The notes under the pieces were generated by a model, which saw only the letters and a list, made by a program, of their open reading frames with translations, searched no databases and was not told where the DNA came from. Positions 34,420 through 45,155 of a stretch of 64,000 bases of DNA are shown in pieces (position 1 is the stretch's first letter; each line of letters opens with the position of its first letter). The stretch spans positions 744,001-808,000 of the forward strand of contig NZ_QUMT01000001.1 of NCBI RefSeq assembly GCF_003387155.1. The letters are read 5' to 3'. The position numbers and the translations under genes are program-made. Source of the DNA: Roseateles depolymerans (GTDB lineage Bacteria; Pseudomonadota; Gammaproteobacteria; Burkholderiales; Burkholderiaceae_C).

Positions 34420-35031
34420 ATGCTGACCATCGCTTCCCGCCGCTTCGGCGTCATCCTGGCCGCCATGGCGGCTGCGCTGCCCACCCTGGCGCTGGCCCAT
34501 GCCGGCGAGGGCTTGCCGCACGACCATGGCCTGTCGGCCGGCTTCCTGCATCCGTTCACAGGGCTGGACCATCTGGCCGCCATGCTGGCCGTGGGTCTTT
34601 GGAGCGCGCTGACCCAGCAGGGCCGGCGCATGCTGGTTGCGCCGCTGGCGTTCGTGGGCTGGCTACTGCTGGGCGCGTTGGCGGGCGTGGCGCTTGCGCG
34701 GGCCGGCCTTCAAGTGCCGATGGTGGAGCCGATGGTGGCGGCGTCGGTGCTGGTGCTGGGCCTGGTGGCGGCGGCCCGCTGGTCGCTGGCGCCGCTGGCC
34801 TCGGCCGGTCTGGTCGGCGCCTTTGCGGTCTTCCATGGGCTGGCGCACGGAGCGGAACTGCAAGGGGTTCAGGCGCTGGTCGGCATGCTGGCCGCCACGC
34901 TCCTGCTGCATGCGCTGGGCCTGATGCTGGGCTTGCGGCTGCGCACGTTGGCGCCGCTGTGGTCGCGACTGGCCGGTGCGTCGGTCGCGCTGCTGGGCCT
35001 GGGGCTGCTGACCCGCATGGTGTGGGCATGA
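34420..35031 (+). CDS. ureJ: HupE/UreJ family nickel permease-like protein
   Basis: The 203-residue membrane protein has a cleavable start ([28 protein letters not shown]). The HupE/UreJ hallmark [20 protein letters not shown] follows, then [20 protein letters not shown] and several hydrophobic helices, with a second His motif ([12 protein letters not shown]). These proteins are thought to bring in nickel for urease or hydrogenase. It lies between ureA and ureB, overlapping ureB by ATGA, so it belongs to the urease operon. No hydrogenase genes are in view, which supports UreJ over HupE. Confidence 0.92.
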   Translation: MLTIASRRFGVILAAMAAALPTLALAHAGEGLPHDHGLSAGFLHPFTGLDHLAAMLAVGLWSALTQQGRRMLVAPLAFVGWLLLGALAGVALARAGLQVPMVEPMVAASVLVLGLVAAARWSLAPLASAGLVGAFAVFHGLAHGAELQGVQALVGMLAATLLLHALGLMLGLRLRTLAPLWSRLAGASVALLGLGLLTRMVWA

Positions 35032-35333
35032 TTCCCGGCGAACTGCTGACCGACGAGGGCGAGCTCACCCTCAATCCGGGACGGGCCACCCTGACGGTGG
35101 TCGTGGTGAACGGATCGGATCGTCCCATCCAGGTGGGGTCCCACTACCACTTCGCCGAGACCAATGCCGCCTTGCAATTCGACCGCGCGGCCGCGCGCGG
35201 CATGCGCCTGAACATCGCATCCGGCACGGCGGTTCGCTTCGAGCCGGGCCAGCAGCGGACGGTGGAGCTGGTGGCGATCGGTGGGGCCCGCGAGATCTGG
35301 GGCTTCCGTGGCTTGATTCAAGGAGCGCTCTGA
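35028..35333 (+). CDS. ureB: Urease beta subunit UreB
   Basis: The 101-residue subunit reads [80 protein letters not shown] and ends with the GFRGLIQG motif, all standard for UreB. Its start overlaps the ureJ stop (ATGA) and its stop shares one base with the ureC start. It packs against UreC in the urease trimer. Confidence 0.97.
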   Translation: MIPGELLTDEGELTLNPGRATLTVVVVNGSDRPIQVGSHYHFAETNAALQFDRAAARGMRLNIASGTAVRFEPGQQRTVELVAIGGAREIWGFRGLIQGAL

Positions 35334-37051
35334 TGGCTCGCATCGGCAAACGCGCCTACGCCGAGATGTTCGGCCCGACCACCGGCGACCGCCTGCGCCT
35401 GGCGGACACCGCTTTGGTCATCGAGGTGGAACAGGACCTGACCCTGCGGGCCGGCGGCTATGGCGAGGAGGTCAAGTTCGGCGGCGGCAAGACCATCCGG
35501 GACGGCATGGCCCAGTCCCAGCGCACGCGTGACCAGGGGGCGGTGGACACGGTGCTGACCAATGCGGTGATCCTGGACCACTGGGGCATCATCAAGGCGG
35601 ACATCGGCCTGAAGGACCACCGCATCGTGGCCATCGGCAAGGCGGGCAATTCGGATACGCAGCCGGGGGTGGACATCATCATCGGCCCCGGCACCGAAGT
35701 GATCGCGTGCGAGGGGATGATCGTCACCGCGGGCGGCATCGATTCCCACATTCACTTCATTTGCCCGCAGCAGATCGAAGAGGCGCTGGCCAGTGGCGTG
35801 ACCACGATGCTGGGCGGCGGCACCGGCCCGGCCACCGGCACCTTCGCCACCACCTGCACGCCGGGCCCCTGGCACATCGAGCGCATGCTGCAGGCGGCGG
35901 ACGCCTTCCCGATGAACCTGGGCTTCCTGGGCAAGGGCAACGCCAGCCGACCGGAGGCGCTGACCGAGCAGATCGACGCGGGTGCCATCGGCCTGAAACT
36001 GCACGAGGACTGGGGCACGACCCCGGCTGCCATCAGCAACTGCCTGGATGTGGCCGAGGCTACCGACACGCAGGTGGCCATCCACACCGACACGCTCAAC
36101 GAGAGCGGCTTCGTGGAGGACACCGTGGCCGCTTTCAAGGGCCGCACCATCCACACCTTCCACACCGAGGGCGCGGGCGGCGGCCATGCGCCGGACATCC
36201 TGAAGGTGGTGGGCGAAGCGAACGTGCTGCCCAGCTCCACCAATCCGACGCGGCCCTACACCATCAACACGCTGGACGAGCATGTGGACATGCTGATGGT
36301 GTGCCACCACCTGGACCCGGCCATTGCCGAGGACCTGGCCTTCGCCGAGAGCCGCATCCGCAAGGAGACGATCGCGGCGGAGGACATCCTGCATGACCTG
36401 GGTGCGATCAGCATGTTCAGCTCCGATTCCCAGGCCATGGGCCGGGTGGGTGAGGTGATCCTGCGCTGCTGGCAGACGGCGCACAAGATGAAGCTGCAGC
36501 GCGGCGCGCTGCCGGGGGATTCGGAGCGTCACGACAATGCGCGGGTGAAACGCTATGTGGCCAAGCTGGCCATCAATCCGGCGATTGCGCATGGCATCAG
36601 CCACGAGGTGGGCAGCATCGAGGTGGGCAAGTGGGCCGACCTGGTGGTGTGGAAGCCGGCGTTTTTCGGGGTGAAGCCGTCGCTGATCCTGAAGGGCGGG
36701 GTGATTGCCATGGCCGCCATGGGTGACCCGAATGCCTCCATCCCGACACCGCAGCCGGTGCATTACCGCCCGATGTTCGGCAGCTTTGGCGGGTCGCTGG
36801 CGCGGGCATCGCTGAGCTTCGTGTCGCAGTCGGCGCTGGCGTCGGGGGTGCAGCAGCGCTACGGTCTGGCCAAGACGGCGGTGGCCGTGAGGGGCATCCG
36901 CGGCGTGGGCAAGAAGGACATGATCCTGAACGACTACGCCCCCCGCATGGACGTGGACCCTCAGACCTATGCCGTGCGCGCCGATGGGCAGCTGCTGCAC
37001 TGCGAGCCGGCCACGGTGTTGCCGATGGCGCAGCGGTACTTTCTGTTTTGA
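35333..37051 (+). CDS. ureC: Urease alpha (catalytic) subunit UreC
   Basis: At 572 residues this is full length. Nickel ligands His139 and His141 lie in [14 protein letters not shown]; the carbamylated lysine is Lys222 in [15 protein letters not shown]. The flap and catalytic His are in the [20 protein letters not shown] segment (His325/His326), and Asp365 in [15 protein letters not shown] is the last nickel ligand. All catalytic residues are present, so an active enzyme is expected. The subunit splits urea into ammonia and carbamate in the cytoplasm. A 66-bp gap separates it from ureE. Confidence 0.98.
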   Translation: MARIGKRAYAEMFGPTTGDRLRLADTALVIEVEQDLTLRAGGYGEEVKFGGGKTIRDGMAQSQRTRDQGAVDTVLTNAVILDHWGIIKADIGLKDHRIVAIGKAGNSDTQPGVDIIIGPGTEVIACEGMIVTAGGIDSHIHFICPQQIEEALASGVTTMLGGGTGPATGTFATTCTPGPWHIERMLQAADAFPMNLGFLGKGNASRPEALTEQIDAGAIGLKLHEDWGTTPAAISNCLDVAEATDTQVAIHTDTLNESGFVEDTVAAFKGRTIHTFHTEGAGGGHAPDILKVVGEANVLPSSTNPTRPYTINTLDEHVDMLMVCHHLDPAIAEDLAFAESRIRKETIAAEDILHDLGAISMFSSDSQAMGRVGEVILRCWQTAHKMKLQRGALPGDSERHDNARVKRYVAKLAINPAIAHGISHEVGSIEVGKWADLVVWKPAFFGVKPSLILKGGVIAMAAMGDPNASIPTPQPVHYRPMFGSFGGSLARASLSFVSQSALASGVQQRYGLAKTAVAVRGIRGVGKKDMILNDYAPRMDVDPQTYAVRADGQLLHCEPATVLPMAQRYFLF

Positions 37052-37117
37052 GTGCAGATGAGGAGGTCTTCCGACTCCTCGCTCTTCACTAGCTCCAAAG
37101 GCTACACAGGCTTTCTC

Positions 37118-37816
<699 letters not shown>

Positions 37817-37829
37817 CCCCATCGCCCCG

Positions 37830-38495
37830 ATGCTTCGCCTGATGTGGCTGGCCTCGCCGGCGCTGCCCATCGGCGCGTTCTCCTATTCCGAGGCGCTGGA
37901 AGCGGCGGTGGAGCACGGCCTCGTGCACAACGACGTCAGTGCCGCCCATTGGCTCTCCCAGCAGCTGGCCCTGCTGGCCCGTGGGGACCTGGCGGCGATG
38001 GCGCACGCCATCCCTGCCTGGCAAGGCGGCGACGAAGCCACCCTCCGCGCCATCGCCGACTGGCTCCGCCAGACCCGCGATGGCGCAGAGTCGAGGCTGC
38101 AAAGCGAGCAGATGGGACAGTCGCTGCTGGTGTGGCTGCGGCCGCAGGGCATGGCGTCCGCGGACCAACTGGCGCTGCTGGACCGGATCGGGCCACCGCC
38201 CCACTACGCGCTGGTGATGTCCCTGGCGCTCGCCACCGTGGATGTCCCGCTGGCCCAGGCCCTGCAGGCGCAGGCCTTTGGCTGGGCCGAGAACCAGGTC
38301 CAGGCCGCCCTCAAGGCCGTGCCGCTGGGCCAGACGGCCGGTCAGCGCGTGCTGGCCCGCCTGGCCGCCGAGATCCCTGCGGCGGTGGCCACCGCCCTGG
38401 CCACGCCGCCTCATCAGCGGCAGCTGTTCGCCCCCATGCTGTCCATCCTGGCAGCCCGCCACGAAACCCAATACTCCCGACTGTTTCGATCATGA
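37830..38495 (+). CDS. ureF: Urease accessory protein UreF
   Basis: The 221-residue protein starts [20 protein letters not shown] and continues [20 protein letters not shown], with [20 protein letters not shown], the [12 protein letters not shown] helix and the [20 protein letters not shown] motif. UreF is an all-helical protein that binds UreD and UreG and controls GTP-dependent nickel insertion. The chosen ATG lies 14 bp after ureE stops. A longer upstream frame runs through the ureE His codons and would be a Thr-rich shadow. Confidence 0.95.
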   Translation: MLRLMWLASPALPIGAFSYSEALEAAVEHGLVHNDVSAAHWLSQQLALLARGDLAAMAHAIPAWQGGDEATLRAIADWLRQTRDGAESRLQSEQMGQSLLVWLRPQGMASADQLALLDRIGPPPHYALVMSLALATVDVPLAQALQAQAFGWAENQVQAALKAVPLGQTAGQRVLARLAAEIPAAVATALATPPHQRQLFAPMLSILAARHETQYSRLFRS

Positions 38496-39142
38496 GCAAC
38501 GCCCTTCACCACATCCCCGGCCGCAGCAAGCGGCTGCCTCCCCTGCGTGTCGGCATCGGCGGCCCGGTGGGGTCCGGCAAGACCACGCTGCTGGAGATGC
38601 TCTGCAAGGCCATGCGCGACCGCTGGGATCTCGTGGCCATCACCAACGACATCTACACCAAGGAAGACCAGCGCCTGCTCACCATCAGCGGCGCCTTGCC
38701 GCCCGAGCGCATCATGGGTGTGGAGACGGGCGGCTGCCCGCACACCGCCATCCGTGAGGATGCGTCGATCAACCTGGAGGCCATCGACCGCATGCTGGGC
38801 CAGTTCCCGAATGCGGACGTGGTGTTCATCGAATCCGGCGGCGACAACCTGGCCGCCACCTTCAGCCCGGAACTCAGCGACCTGACGATCTACGTGATCG
38901 ACGTGGCCGCCGGCGAGAAGATCCCGCGCAAAGGTGGCCCCGGCATCACCAAAAGCGACCTGTTCGTCATCAACAAAACGGACTTGGCGCCACATGTGGG
39001 CGCGGACCTGTCCGTGATGGAAGCGGACACGCGCCGCATGCGGCCCAGCCGTCCCTTCGTGATGACCAACCTGAAGACCCTCGCGGGCCTGGATCAGGTG
39101 GTGAAGTTCATCGAAGACAAGGGCATGCTGAGCACGGGCTGA
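38492..39142 (+). CDS. ureG: Urease accessory GTPase UreG
   Basis: The 216-residue GTPase has the P-loop [18 protein letters not shown], the [14 protein letters not shown] region, the metal-binding [20 protein letters not shown] motif with its Cys-Pro-His, [20 protein letters not shown], and the base-specificity [20 protein letters not shown]. It loads nickel into urease using GTP. Its ATG overlaps the ureF stop (ATGA). It is the last urease gene here and ends 3 bp before the convergent tctA stop. Confidence 0.97.
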   Translation: MSNALHHIPGRSKRLPPLRVGIGGPVGSGKTTLLEMLCKAMRDRWDLVAITNDIYTKEDQRLLTISGALPPERIMGVETGGCPHTAIREDASINLEAIDRMLGQFPNADVVFIESGGDNLAATFSPELSDLTIYVIDVAAGEKIPRKGGPGITKSDLFVINKTDLAPHVGADLSVMEADTRRMRPSRPFVMTNLKTLAGLDQVVKFIEDKGMLSTG

Positions 39143-39145
39143 GAC

Positions 39146-40669
39146 TCAGGCCTCCACCGGCGCCGGCTGCGCCGCGCCCTGCGCCTTTGCCCGGCGCCGC
39201 GCCGTCCACACGAAGCTGCCCAGCTGCCAGACCAGGAACACCGCCATCAACCCCAGCAGCGTCGCGCTGATGGGCCGCTGCACAAACACGTCGAACTTGC
39301 CGCGGCTGATCAGCATCGCGCGCCGGAAGTTTTCCTCCAGCATCGGCCCCAGGATGAACCCCAGCATCAGCGGCGACGGGTCCATGTCGAGCCGCATGAA
39401 CACATAGCCGCACAGCCCGAACAGCGCGGTGACGAAGATGTCGTCCAGGTTGTTGTTGACGCTGAACGTGCCGATGCAGCAGAAGAACAGGATGGACGGG
39501 AACAGCACGTTGTAGGGAATCTTGAAGACCGACAGCCAGTAGCGCACCAGCGGCACATTCAGCACCAGCAGGAACACGTTGCCGATCCACATGCTGGCCA
39601 CCAGGCCCCAGAACAGGTCGGGGTGCCCGCCGATCATGTTGGGCCCGGGCTGGATGCCCTTGATGATGAAAGCCCCCATCATCAGCGCCATCACCGGGTT
39701 CTCGGGAATGCCGATGCTCATCAGGGGAATGAAGCTGGTGCGGGAAGCAGCCTCGTCCGCGGCCGCCTGGCCGGCCACGCCCTCGATCACGCCGGTGCCG
39801 ATCTCGTGCCGGTACTTGCTGACCTTCTTGTCCAGCGCATAGGCCGCGAACTGGGCGATCACCGGGCCGCCGCCGGGCAGGATGCCCAGGAAGGACCCCA
39901 CCGCACTGCCGCGCAGGGCGCTGGGCAGGATGCGCTTGAATTCCGGCCAGGTTGGCATCAGGTGGATCTTGCCGTTGAAGGGCGTGCGCTCATTGCGGGC
40001 ATCGAGGTTCTTGGCAATCTCCGCAATGCCGAAGCAGCCCAGGGCCACGCTCACCAGGCCCACCCCTTCGGCCAGGAAGGGCTGGTCGAAGGTGAAGCGC
40101 TCCACACCGCTGTTGACGTCCGTGCCGATCTGACCAAACAGCACCCCGATCAGGCACATGGCCAGGCCGTTGAGCAGATGCCCGGTGGTGACGAAGCTCA
40201 CGCACAGGAAGCCCAGCAGCATCAGCGCGCAGTAGTCCGCCGGCCCGAAGAGAAACGCCACCTCTCCGAGGCTGGGCGCCAGCCAGGCCAGCACCACGAT
40301 CGCCACGGTGCCGCCGATGAAGCTGGACACACCGGCGGTGAACAGCGCCAGTCCCGTCTGGCCCTTGAGGTTCATCTGGTAGCCGTCGATGCAGGCCACG
40401 ATGCTGCTGGCATGCGGAATCTTCATCGTGATGGCACTGACGCTGTCGCCGTACTGCGCGCCGTAGTAGATGCCCGCCAGCATGATCAGCGCGCCGGTGG
40501 TGGGGATGCTGTAGGTCAGCGGCAGCAGCAGGCTGATGGTGGCCAGCGGGCCGAGGCCGGGCAGCAGCCCCACCAGGGTGCCGACCATGCAGCCGATGGC
40601 GCAGAACATCAGGTTCTGCAACGTGAGGGCGTGGCTGAAGCCGAACGCGAGGTTGTTGAGGACGTCCAT
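39146..40669 (-). CDS. tctA: Tripartite tricarboxylate transporter large permease, TctA family
   Basis: The 507-residue permease has the TctA signatures: GTLVGLLPGLGPLATISLLL, GALIMLAGIYYGAQYGDSVS, AITMKIPHASSIVACIDGYQ, GGTVAIVVLAWLAP, SVGSFLGILPGGGPVIAQFA-type text, AGQAAADEAASRTSFIPLMS and GIPENPVMALMMGAFIIKGI. TctA is the large membrane component of TTT uptake systems for di- and tricarboxylates or related anions. The start is one base after tctB stops (TGACATG). The substrate cannot be read from sequence, and no tctC is nearby. Confidence 0.94.
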   Translation of the reverse strand: MDVLNNLAFGFSHALTLQNLMFCAIGCMVGTLVGLLPGLGPLATISLLLPLTYSIPTTGALIMLAGIYYGAQYGDSVSAITMKIPHASSIVACIDGYQMNLKGQTGLALFTAGVSSFIGGTVAIVVLAWLAPSLGEVAFLFGPADYCALMLLGFLCVSFVTTGHLLNGLAMCLIGVLFGQIGTDVNSGVERFTFDQPFLAEGVGLVSVALGCFGIAEIAKNLDARNERTPFNGKIHLMPTWPEFKRILPSALRGSAVGSFLGILPGGGPVIAQFAAYALDKKVSKYRHEIGTGVIEGVAGQAAADEAASRTSFIPLMSIGIPENPVMALMMGAFIIKGIQPGPNMIGGHPDLFWGLVASMWIGNVFLLVLNVPLVRYWLSVFKIPYNVLFPSILFFCCIGTFSVNNNLDDIFVTALFGLCGYVFMRLDMDPSPLMLGFILGPMLEENFRRAMLISRGKFDVFVQRPISATLLGLMAVFLVWQLGSFVWTARRRAKAQGAAQPAPVEA

Positions 40670-40670
40670 G

Positions 40671-41090
40671 TCAGAGCAGCGGCAGGTTCAGGCCCAGCAG
40701 CTTCTGGAAGCCGAAGGCGATGGCCAGCAGGCCGGCGGAGATCTTGACGTTGCGCAGCCAGCTGTAATCGCGGCCGGCCGCTGTGGCCAGGAACACCATC
40801 ACCACGATGCCGGCCGACATGTTGACCAGCTTGGACACCAGGGCGAAGGCGCACAGACTCCCCAGGATCAGGCCGATGTTGCTCACCTTCAGCTCGAGCC
40901 GCTCCGACGGCTCCACCAGCGCGCGTGCCATGGTGGCCAGCGCCACCAGCAGCAGCATGACGCTGATGGCCAGCGGGAACAGGCCCGGCCCGGCATGGTC
41001 CAGCCGTCCGATCGTGTAGCGAAACGACCCGAGGCCGAAGCCCAGGGCCACCAGGGCGAGGAACAGGCCTCGCGCCAGATGTCGGTTCAT
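40671..41090 (-). CDS. tctB: Tripartite tricarboxylate transporter small permease, TctB family
   Basis: The 139-residue protein has four hydrophobic segments, with LARGLFLALVALGFGLGSFR, YTIGRLDHAGPGLFPLAISV, MLLLVALATMARALVEPSER and a second pair of helices after a polar loop, as in TctB. TctB works with TctA and a periplasmic binding protein TctC. It is first in a two-gene operon with tctA. No tctC gene precedes it; the next gene upstream is a regulator. Confidence 0.9.
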   Translation of the reverse strand: MNRHLARGLFLALVALGFGLGSFRYTIGRLDHAGPGLFPLAISVMLLLVALATMARALVEPSERLELKVSNIGLILGSLCAFALVSKLVNMSAGIVVMVFLATAAGRDYSWLRNVKISAGLLAIAFGFQKLLGLNLPLL

Positions 41091-41153
41091 GTGATGGGTC
41101 TCCTCCGCGGCGTCGGTGCGCCGGACGTCACGTCATCGTCGGAGTCGCCCTTG

Positions 41154-41170
41154 TGCACGCCTATCGTGCA
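41154..41170. promoter_or_regulatory. 6-bp inverted repeat upstream of tctBA, candidate operator
   Basis: TGCACG CCTAT CGTGCA is a perfect 6-bp dyad with a 5-base centre, in the leader of tctB. Size and symmetry fit a regulator dimer site, but no partner protein is identified. Confidence 0.3.
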
Positions 41171-41277
41171 AGTACGTACACGACAGGTCGCCGCAAGCGG
41201 GCCGAAGGTTTTCTGCAAGCTTCGGGGCGGTCCTCGCCCGGACGCCCACTTGCGCGCTGGGGTCGCGTCGCCAGCGC

Positions 41278-43104
41278 TCAGTCGTTGAGGTGGGAGGGAA
41301 GCGTGGGATGAGGCGCCGCAGGCGCGAGCCGATGCAGCGTTGAAGGAAGCATCGACAGGCCCGACTGCGTCAGCGGCGCTGTTGCCAGCGGTTGCCGCTG
41401 CTCTTCCATCAGCATCTGGTGCGCGAAGCTGCGGGCCATCGCATGCATGCGGTAGCCCGGCGTATCGCCGGGGCGGGGAAACAGCCAGCTCTTGTTCACG
41501 AGGCTGTGCACCACTTCCAGCACCTGCTGCCGGTCCATGGTGGCGGGCGCCACGAAGCTGAGGATGTCGGCCAGCGCGATCGGCCCGCGGACCACCGACA
41601 GCCAGCGCAGCAGGCGCTGTTCCGGCTCACTCAGCAGGTCGTAACCCCAGCGCAGCAAGGCCTGGAGATTCTGGTGGCGGGAGATGGCATTGCGATGCGC
41701 GCCGCACAGCAGCAGGAAGCGGTCGTCCAGGCTGGCGGCCAGGGCCTTGAGGCCAAAGGTCCGGACCATGGCCGCTGCATGTTCGATGGCCAGTGGAACG
41801 CCGTCCAGGCCCTGGCAGATGTGGATGATCCATCCGGCATCGGTGTCGCACGGGTCGAAGGTCTGGTCGGCCGCCTGGGCGCGTTGCACGAACAGCTGCA
41901 CCGCCGGGGAGTGCAAGGCTTCGGCCATCGACGGCACCGGGTCACCGGGCATCGGCAGGCTGGGCAGCAGATAGACCTGCTCCCCCACGGCGCGAAGCGG
42001 CTCCCGGCTGGTCAGCAGCAGGTGCAGGCCGGGCAGGGCGGCCAGCAGGCTCTCCACCAGTTGGCCGACGGACTTCACCACGTGCTCGCAGTTGTCGAGG
42101 ATGAGCAGCCGGCGCTCGCCGACACTGGCGGCGCCCAGATGCAGGCGCAGGCGTTCGAAGAGTCCCTCGATGCTGCGGTCCAGGTCCAGCGCGCGGGCCA
42201 CGGCAAAGGCGACATCCATCGGACTGGCCAGGGCCGGCAGCGTTGCCAGGTCCACGAACCACAGGCCGTTTGGATAACGCGGGTGCAACTGACGCGCAGC
42301 GGCCAGCGCCACGCTGGTCTTGCCGATGCCGCCGGGCCCCACCAGTGTCACGAAGCCGTAACGCGAGAGCTGACGGTCCAGCGCATCGACCGTGCCTTCG
42401 CGGCCCAGCAAGGGACCGGAGGGGCGTGGCAACTGCTGAAATCCCGGTGGTGTCGGGGCCAGCGCGCCTCCTTCCTCCGCAGCGAGTGCGGACAGGGCCG
42501 CCAGACCGAGCAGCGCGCTGGAGACATCGCCGCGCGGGGCCGTGGTCCGCGCCGCGGTTGCACGGGGCAGTGCATGGGAAGACGATGCGGCAGAGGATGA
42601 GGCAGAGGCAGACAGCGAGGCAGAGGATGAGGCAGACGACGCGGTCGCCGACCCGGTCGGCGATGCGGCCGACGGAACGGCACCGGCGAAGGCGGATGCT
42701 TGGGCCCGTGGCAAGCCGGTGGCGACGGCCGCTGGCGCGCTTTCATCCAGCGGTGCCGGGGCGGTAGGCAACTCGTCCAGTGGCGGCGGCGCCACTGAGA
42801 CGGCGGGCACCACCAGGCTGTAGCCTCTTCCGGCGACGTTGGCGATGTAGCGGGCGTCGCCATCACCAGCGCCCAGGGCCTTTCGCAGCGCCGCCATGTG
42901 AACACGCAGGGTGTTGTCCTCCACCACTTCCTGGGGCCAGACCAGCGCCATCAGCTCCTGCTTGCTGACCACCTCACCGGCCCGCGCCACCAGCACCACC
43001 AGCAGGTCGAGCGCGCGTGCGCCCAGCTTCACCTGTCGCGTGCCCTCGAAGAGCTGGCGACGTGAAGCCAGAAGCAGGAAGGGACCGAAACGGTGGCAAC
43101 TCAT
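41278..43104 (-). CDS. Winged-helix regulator with NB-ARC-like ATPase domain
   Basis: The 608-residue protein has an OmpR-type winged helix (residues about 1-100; FEGTRQVKLGARALDLLVVL, VEDNTLRVHMAALRKALGAG, YIANVAGRGYSLVVP), then a Ser/Ala-rich linker of about 110 residues. An ATPase follows with Walker A GPGGIGKTSVALAAARQL, Walker B RRLLILDNCEHVVKS and LLLTSREPLRAVGEQVYLLP. This resembles SARP/LuxR-like signal-transduction ATPases that usually end in a TPR domain; no clear TPR is seen here. MSCHRFGPFLLLASRRQ at 43104 is the chosen start. It is divergent from the three tandem paralogues and may control them. Confidence 0.88.
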   Translation of the reverse strand: MSCHRFGPFLLLASRRQLFEGTRQVKLGARALDLLVVLVARAGEVVSKQELMALVWPQEVVEDNTLRVHMAALRKALGAGDGDARYIANVAGRGYSLVVPAVSVAPPPLDELPTAPAPLDESAPAAVATGLPRAQASAFAGAVPSAASPTGSATASSASSSASLSASASSSAASSSHALPRATAARTTAPRGDVSSALLGLAALSALAAEEGGALAPTPPGFQQLPRPSGPLLGREGTVDALDRQLSRYGFVTLVGPGGIGKTSVALAAARQLHPRYPNGLWFVDLATLPALASPMDVAFAVARALDLDRSIEGLFERLRLHLGAASVGERRLLILDNCEHVVKSVGQLVESLLAALPGLHLLLTSREPLRAVGEQVYLLPSLPMPGDPVPSMAEALHSPAVQLFVQRAQAADQTFDPCDTDAGWIIHICQGLDGVPLAIEHAAAMVRTFGLKALAASLDDRFLLLCGAHRNAISRHQNLQALLRWGYDLLSEPEQRLLRWLSVVRGPIALADILSFVAPATMDRQQVLEVVHSLVNKSWLFPRPGDTPGYRMHAMARSFAHQMLMEEQRQPLATAPLTQSGLSMLPSTLHRLAPAAPHPTLPSHLND

Positions 43105-43143
43105 GGAGGCGGAGAGGGGCGGAGCAGAACTTCGGAACGCATC

Positions 43144-43162
43144 GTCCCGGTTCACCCGGGAC
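43144..43162. promoter_or_regulatory. 7-bp inverted repeat in the divergent region
   Basis: GTCCCGG TTCAC CCGGGAC is a perfect dyad of 7-bp arms with a 5-base centre, between the ATPase regulator and the first tandem paralogue. Fits an operator for the regulator, or a transcript hairpin. Confidence 0.4.
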
Positions 43163-43224
43163 AAGTCACTTCCCCGATCGAGGGTGCCCCGAAGCCGGAC
43201 GGTCGAACCTGTCCGGGCCTCACC

Positions 43225-43262
43225 GGGGACATAGCGGGTTCGGTCGCGCGTGCGGCCGGGAA
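43225..43262 (+). repeat. Conserved leader repeat, copy 1
   Basis: GGGGACATAGCG followed by a CGG TCGCGCGTGCGGCC GGGAA pattern. The same sequence stands before the second and third paralogues. It carries a TAG and ends in a GGGAA ribosome-site-like stretch, 9 bp before the first ATG. Confidence 0.8.
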
Positions 43263-43271
43263 AGAACCTGC

Positions 43272-45155
43272 ATGGTCCCATTGTTAGCATCCCGCCTGGC
43301 ACCCGGCGCCGATCCTGTAGAGATGACCCCGCTGCCGTCGTTGGCACCTTCGGAGGTCTTGGCCTACCCTTGCACGTTTGGCACGACCTCCTGCAGCGGC
43401 GGGCCGACCCTCTGGGTGGCCGACCTGGATGTGCTGATGCATCAGCTTCGGGACCCGCTTCATCGCGTCGATCTCACGCACATGGGGCTGATACTGCCCT
43501 TGCTGTCGCAAGCCGCGCCTGCCCTGGCCCCCCAGTTCCCGCTGCCCCCGATCGTGTGGTGCGCACCTGGGGACACGAATCGCGGTTCCATCGATGGCAG
43601 TGGGCCCGTTCTTCTCATCGGGCCGGCGGCGACCGAACACGGGCGGGAGCTGCATGCGGCCCTCATCATGGCGGCGGGCCCGGTACCTTGCGCATTGCCC
43701 GCGCATCTCCCTTCGGCTCAACGATTCAGATGTCCTCCGAATGACGTTTTTGACGTGGTCGTGAAAACGCTCGAGAACGTGCTGCGTTGGACGTCGCCAA
43801 GAATCGAAGGTGAACGGTCCGGAAGCGGGGCAGGGCCCGGCATGTCGCTGCGCAGGGCGTTGGCGGACTGGCTGGAGGGGACACCGTCTCGTCAGCAGAC
43901 GCGGGGCCCTTCGCCGCAGCAGTTCCCTTCGCGCCTGTCTCCCGGGACTGGCTCCACGTCGCCCGCGTGTGCGGCGGAGCCACTCGGACCGTCGTCGCCC
44001 TTGTTGTCTCCTCCTTCGTCGTCCTGTGTGCCGCCATCCATGTGGCCGTCTGCGTCGCCACGACTCGCGTTTCCGCCCTCGCCACTTCCGCTGAGTCCGC
44101 TAAGCCCGCAAACCCAGATAAGCCCGCAACTCCAGCCAAGCCCGCAAACCCAGCCAAGCCCGTTGAGCCCGCTGGCCCCGCTGAACCCGGCAAGCCCGGC
44201 AAGCCCGGTGGCAGCCTCTCCGCTGATCACCGAGACGCTCGCGCTGGCCACCCTCTTGCGAGAAGGCGGCTGGAACACCGCGCTGGAACGAGTGGCGCCG
44301 CAACTGCTGGCCAGGCTGCCGCCCTCGCACCCGCTGCGACTGGGGAAGGTGGCGATCAGGCTGGACCATGGCCAGGTGCTGGAGTTTGGTGGCGAAGAGG
44401 CCGGCAAGCCCGCCAGGCAGATTCGATGGGCCGCGGAGTTCGCCGAGGCGGAGGTGTCGCCTGCGCCCGAATCGGATGATTTCCACTACCTCGTTGGGCC
44501 TCACGCCTACCTGGCTGCCTTGCTGGGGAAACCCTTTGAAGACACTGCGGCGGCGCAAAGGGCGCGGCATCTGCTGGCGGATCTGATCGAGCGTCACACC
44601 GAGGTGGCGGCGCTGTCGCTGGCCATTTTCAAACGCTGGCCGGACCGGGATCCTGAGGTGATGCTGCGGTTCTGCCTGCATGGCGATCAATGGCGGCCTG
44701 CCGGGCGTCAATTGCTGAACGCCTCGCCGGGACTGCGCGACATGACGGCCGTGGAAATCGCGCATTGGCAGGCCCCGGCGGCCTTGCTGCAGCTCACGCA
44801 GGAGTGGATGGAACAGGAGGGCCTGTGTATTGCCGACGCGCGCTGGCATCTGTCGCCCATGGGGGTCTCCAGTCATGGCTTGAAGGCCCTCAAGCAGGCG
44901 CGCCTGGGGGTGCTGGTGATGAACAGTGCCCAGCAGACCTCGGCGTGGGAAGCGCTGGCGCAAGCGTTCCCTGAACTTCGTTATGAACTGGGGTCGCTGT
45001 ATGCGCTCGCAGCCTTCCTGCGGCAGCGGCCGGACATGGTGAGCAGGAAGGTGCCGACAGACCGGCATCTTGCGGGTTTGGCCTATCGCGAGGCGCTGAA
45101 AGCGGCGAGTGTTCTGGAAGCGCCCGAACTCAGTCGGGACCGGGCGGGGACATAG
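43272..45155 (+). CDS. Tandem paralogue 1, uncharacterised two-domain protein
   Basis: The 627-residue product is the first of three related proteins. The N-terminal domain (about residues 35-205) has LMHQLRDPLHRVDL, PPIVWCAPGD, ELHAALI, LPAHLPSAQRFRCPPNDVFD and SLRRALADWLEG. A Pro/Ser/Gln-rich linker with SPQTQ-like repeats follows (about 210-315). The C-terminal domain has LREGGWNTALERVAPQLLAR, LPPSHPLRLGKV, KRWPDRDPEVMLRFCLHGD, DARWHLSPMGV and LRYELGSLY. No signal peptide, transmembrane span or known enzyme motif is seen. I do not recognise the family. It lies beside a divergent regulator and ends with the leader repeat of paralogue 2 at its stop codon. Confidence 0.75.
   Translation: MVPLLASRLAPGADPVEMTPLPSLAPSEVLAYPCTFGTTSCSGGPTLWVADLDVLMHQLRDPLHRVDLTHMGLILPLLSQAAPALAPQFPLPPIVWCAPGDTNRGSIDGSGPVLLIGPAATEHGRELHAALIMAAGPVPCALPAHLPSAQRFRCPPNDVFDVVVKTLENVLRWTSPRIEGERSGSGAGPGMSLRRALADWLEGTPSRQQTRGPSPQQFPSRLSPGTGSTSPACAAEPLGPSSPLLSPPSSSCVPPSMWPSASPRLAFPPSPLPLSPLSPQTQISPQLQPSPQTQPSPLSPLAPLNPASPASPVAASPLITETLALATLLREGGWNTALERVAPQLLARLPPSHPLRLGKVAIRLDHGQVLEFGGEEAGKPARQIRWAAEFAEAEVSPAPESDDFHYLVGPHAYLAALLGKPFEDTAAAQRARHLLADLIERHTEVAALSLAIFKRWPDRDPEVMLRFCLHGDQWRPAGRQLLNASPGLRDMTAVEIAHWQAPAALLQLTQEWMEQEGLCIADARWHLSPMGVSSHGLKALKQARLGVLVMNSAQQTSAWEALAQAFPELRYELGSLYALAAFLRQRPDMVSRKVPTDRHLAGLAYREALKAASVLEAPELSRDRAGT

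Noticed and set aside
43131-43154. Possible hrp-type box (TTCG N16 TTCA)
   Set aside because: One mismatch in the second half and a short motif; chance occurrence is likely and no type III secretion genes are in view.
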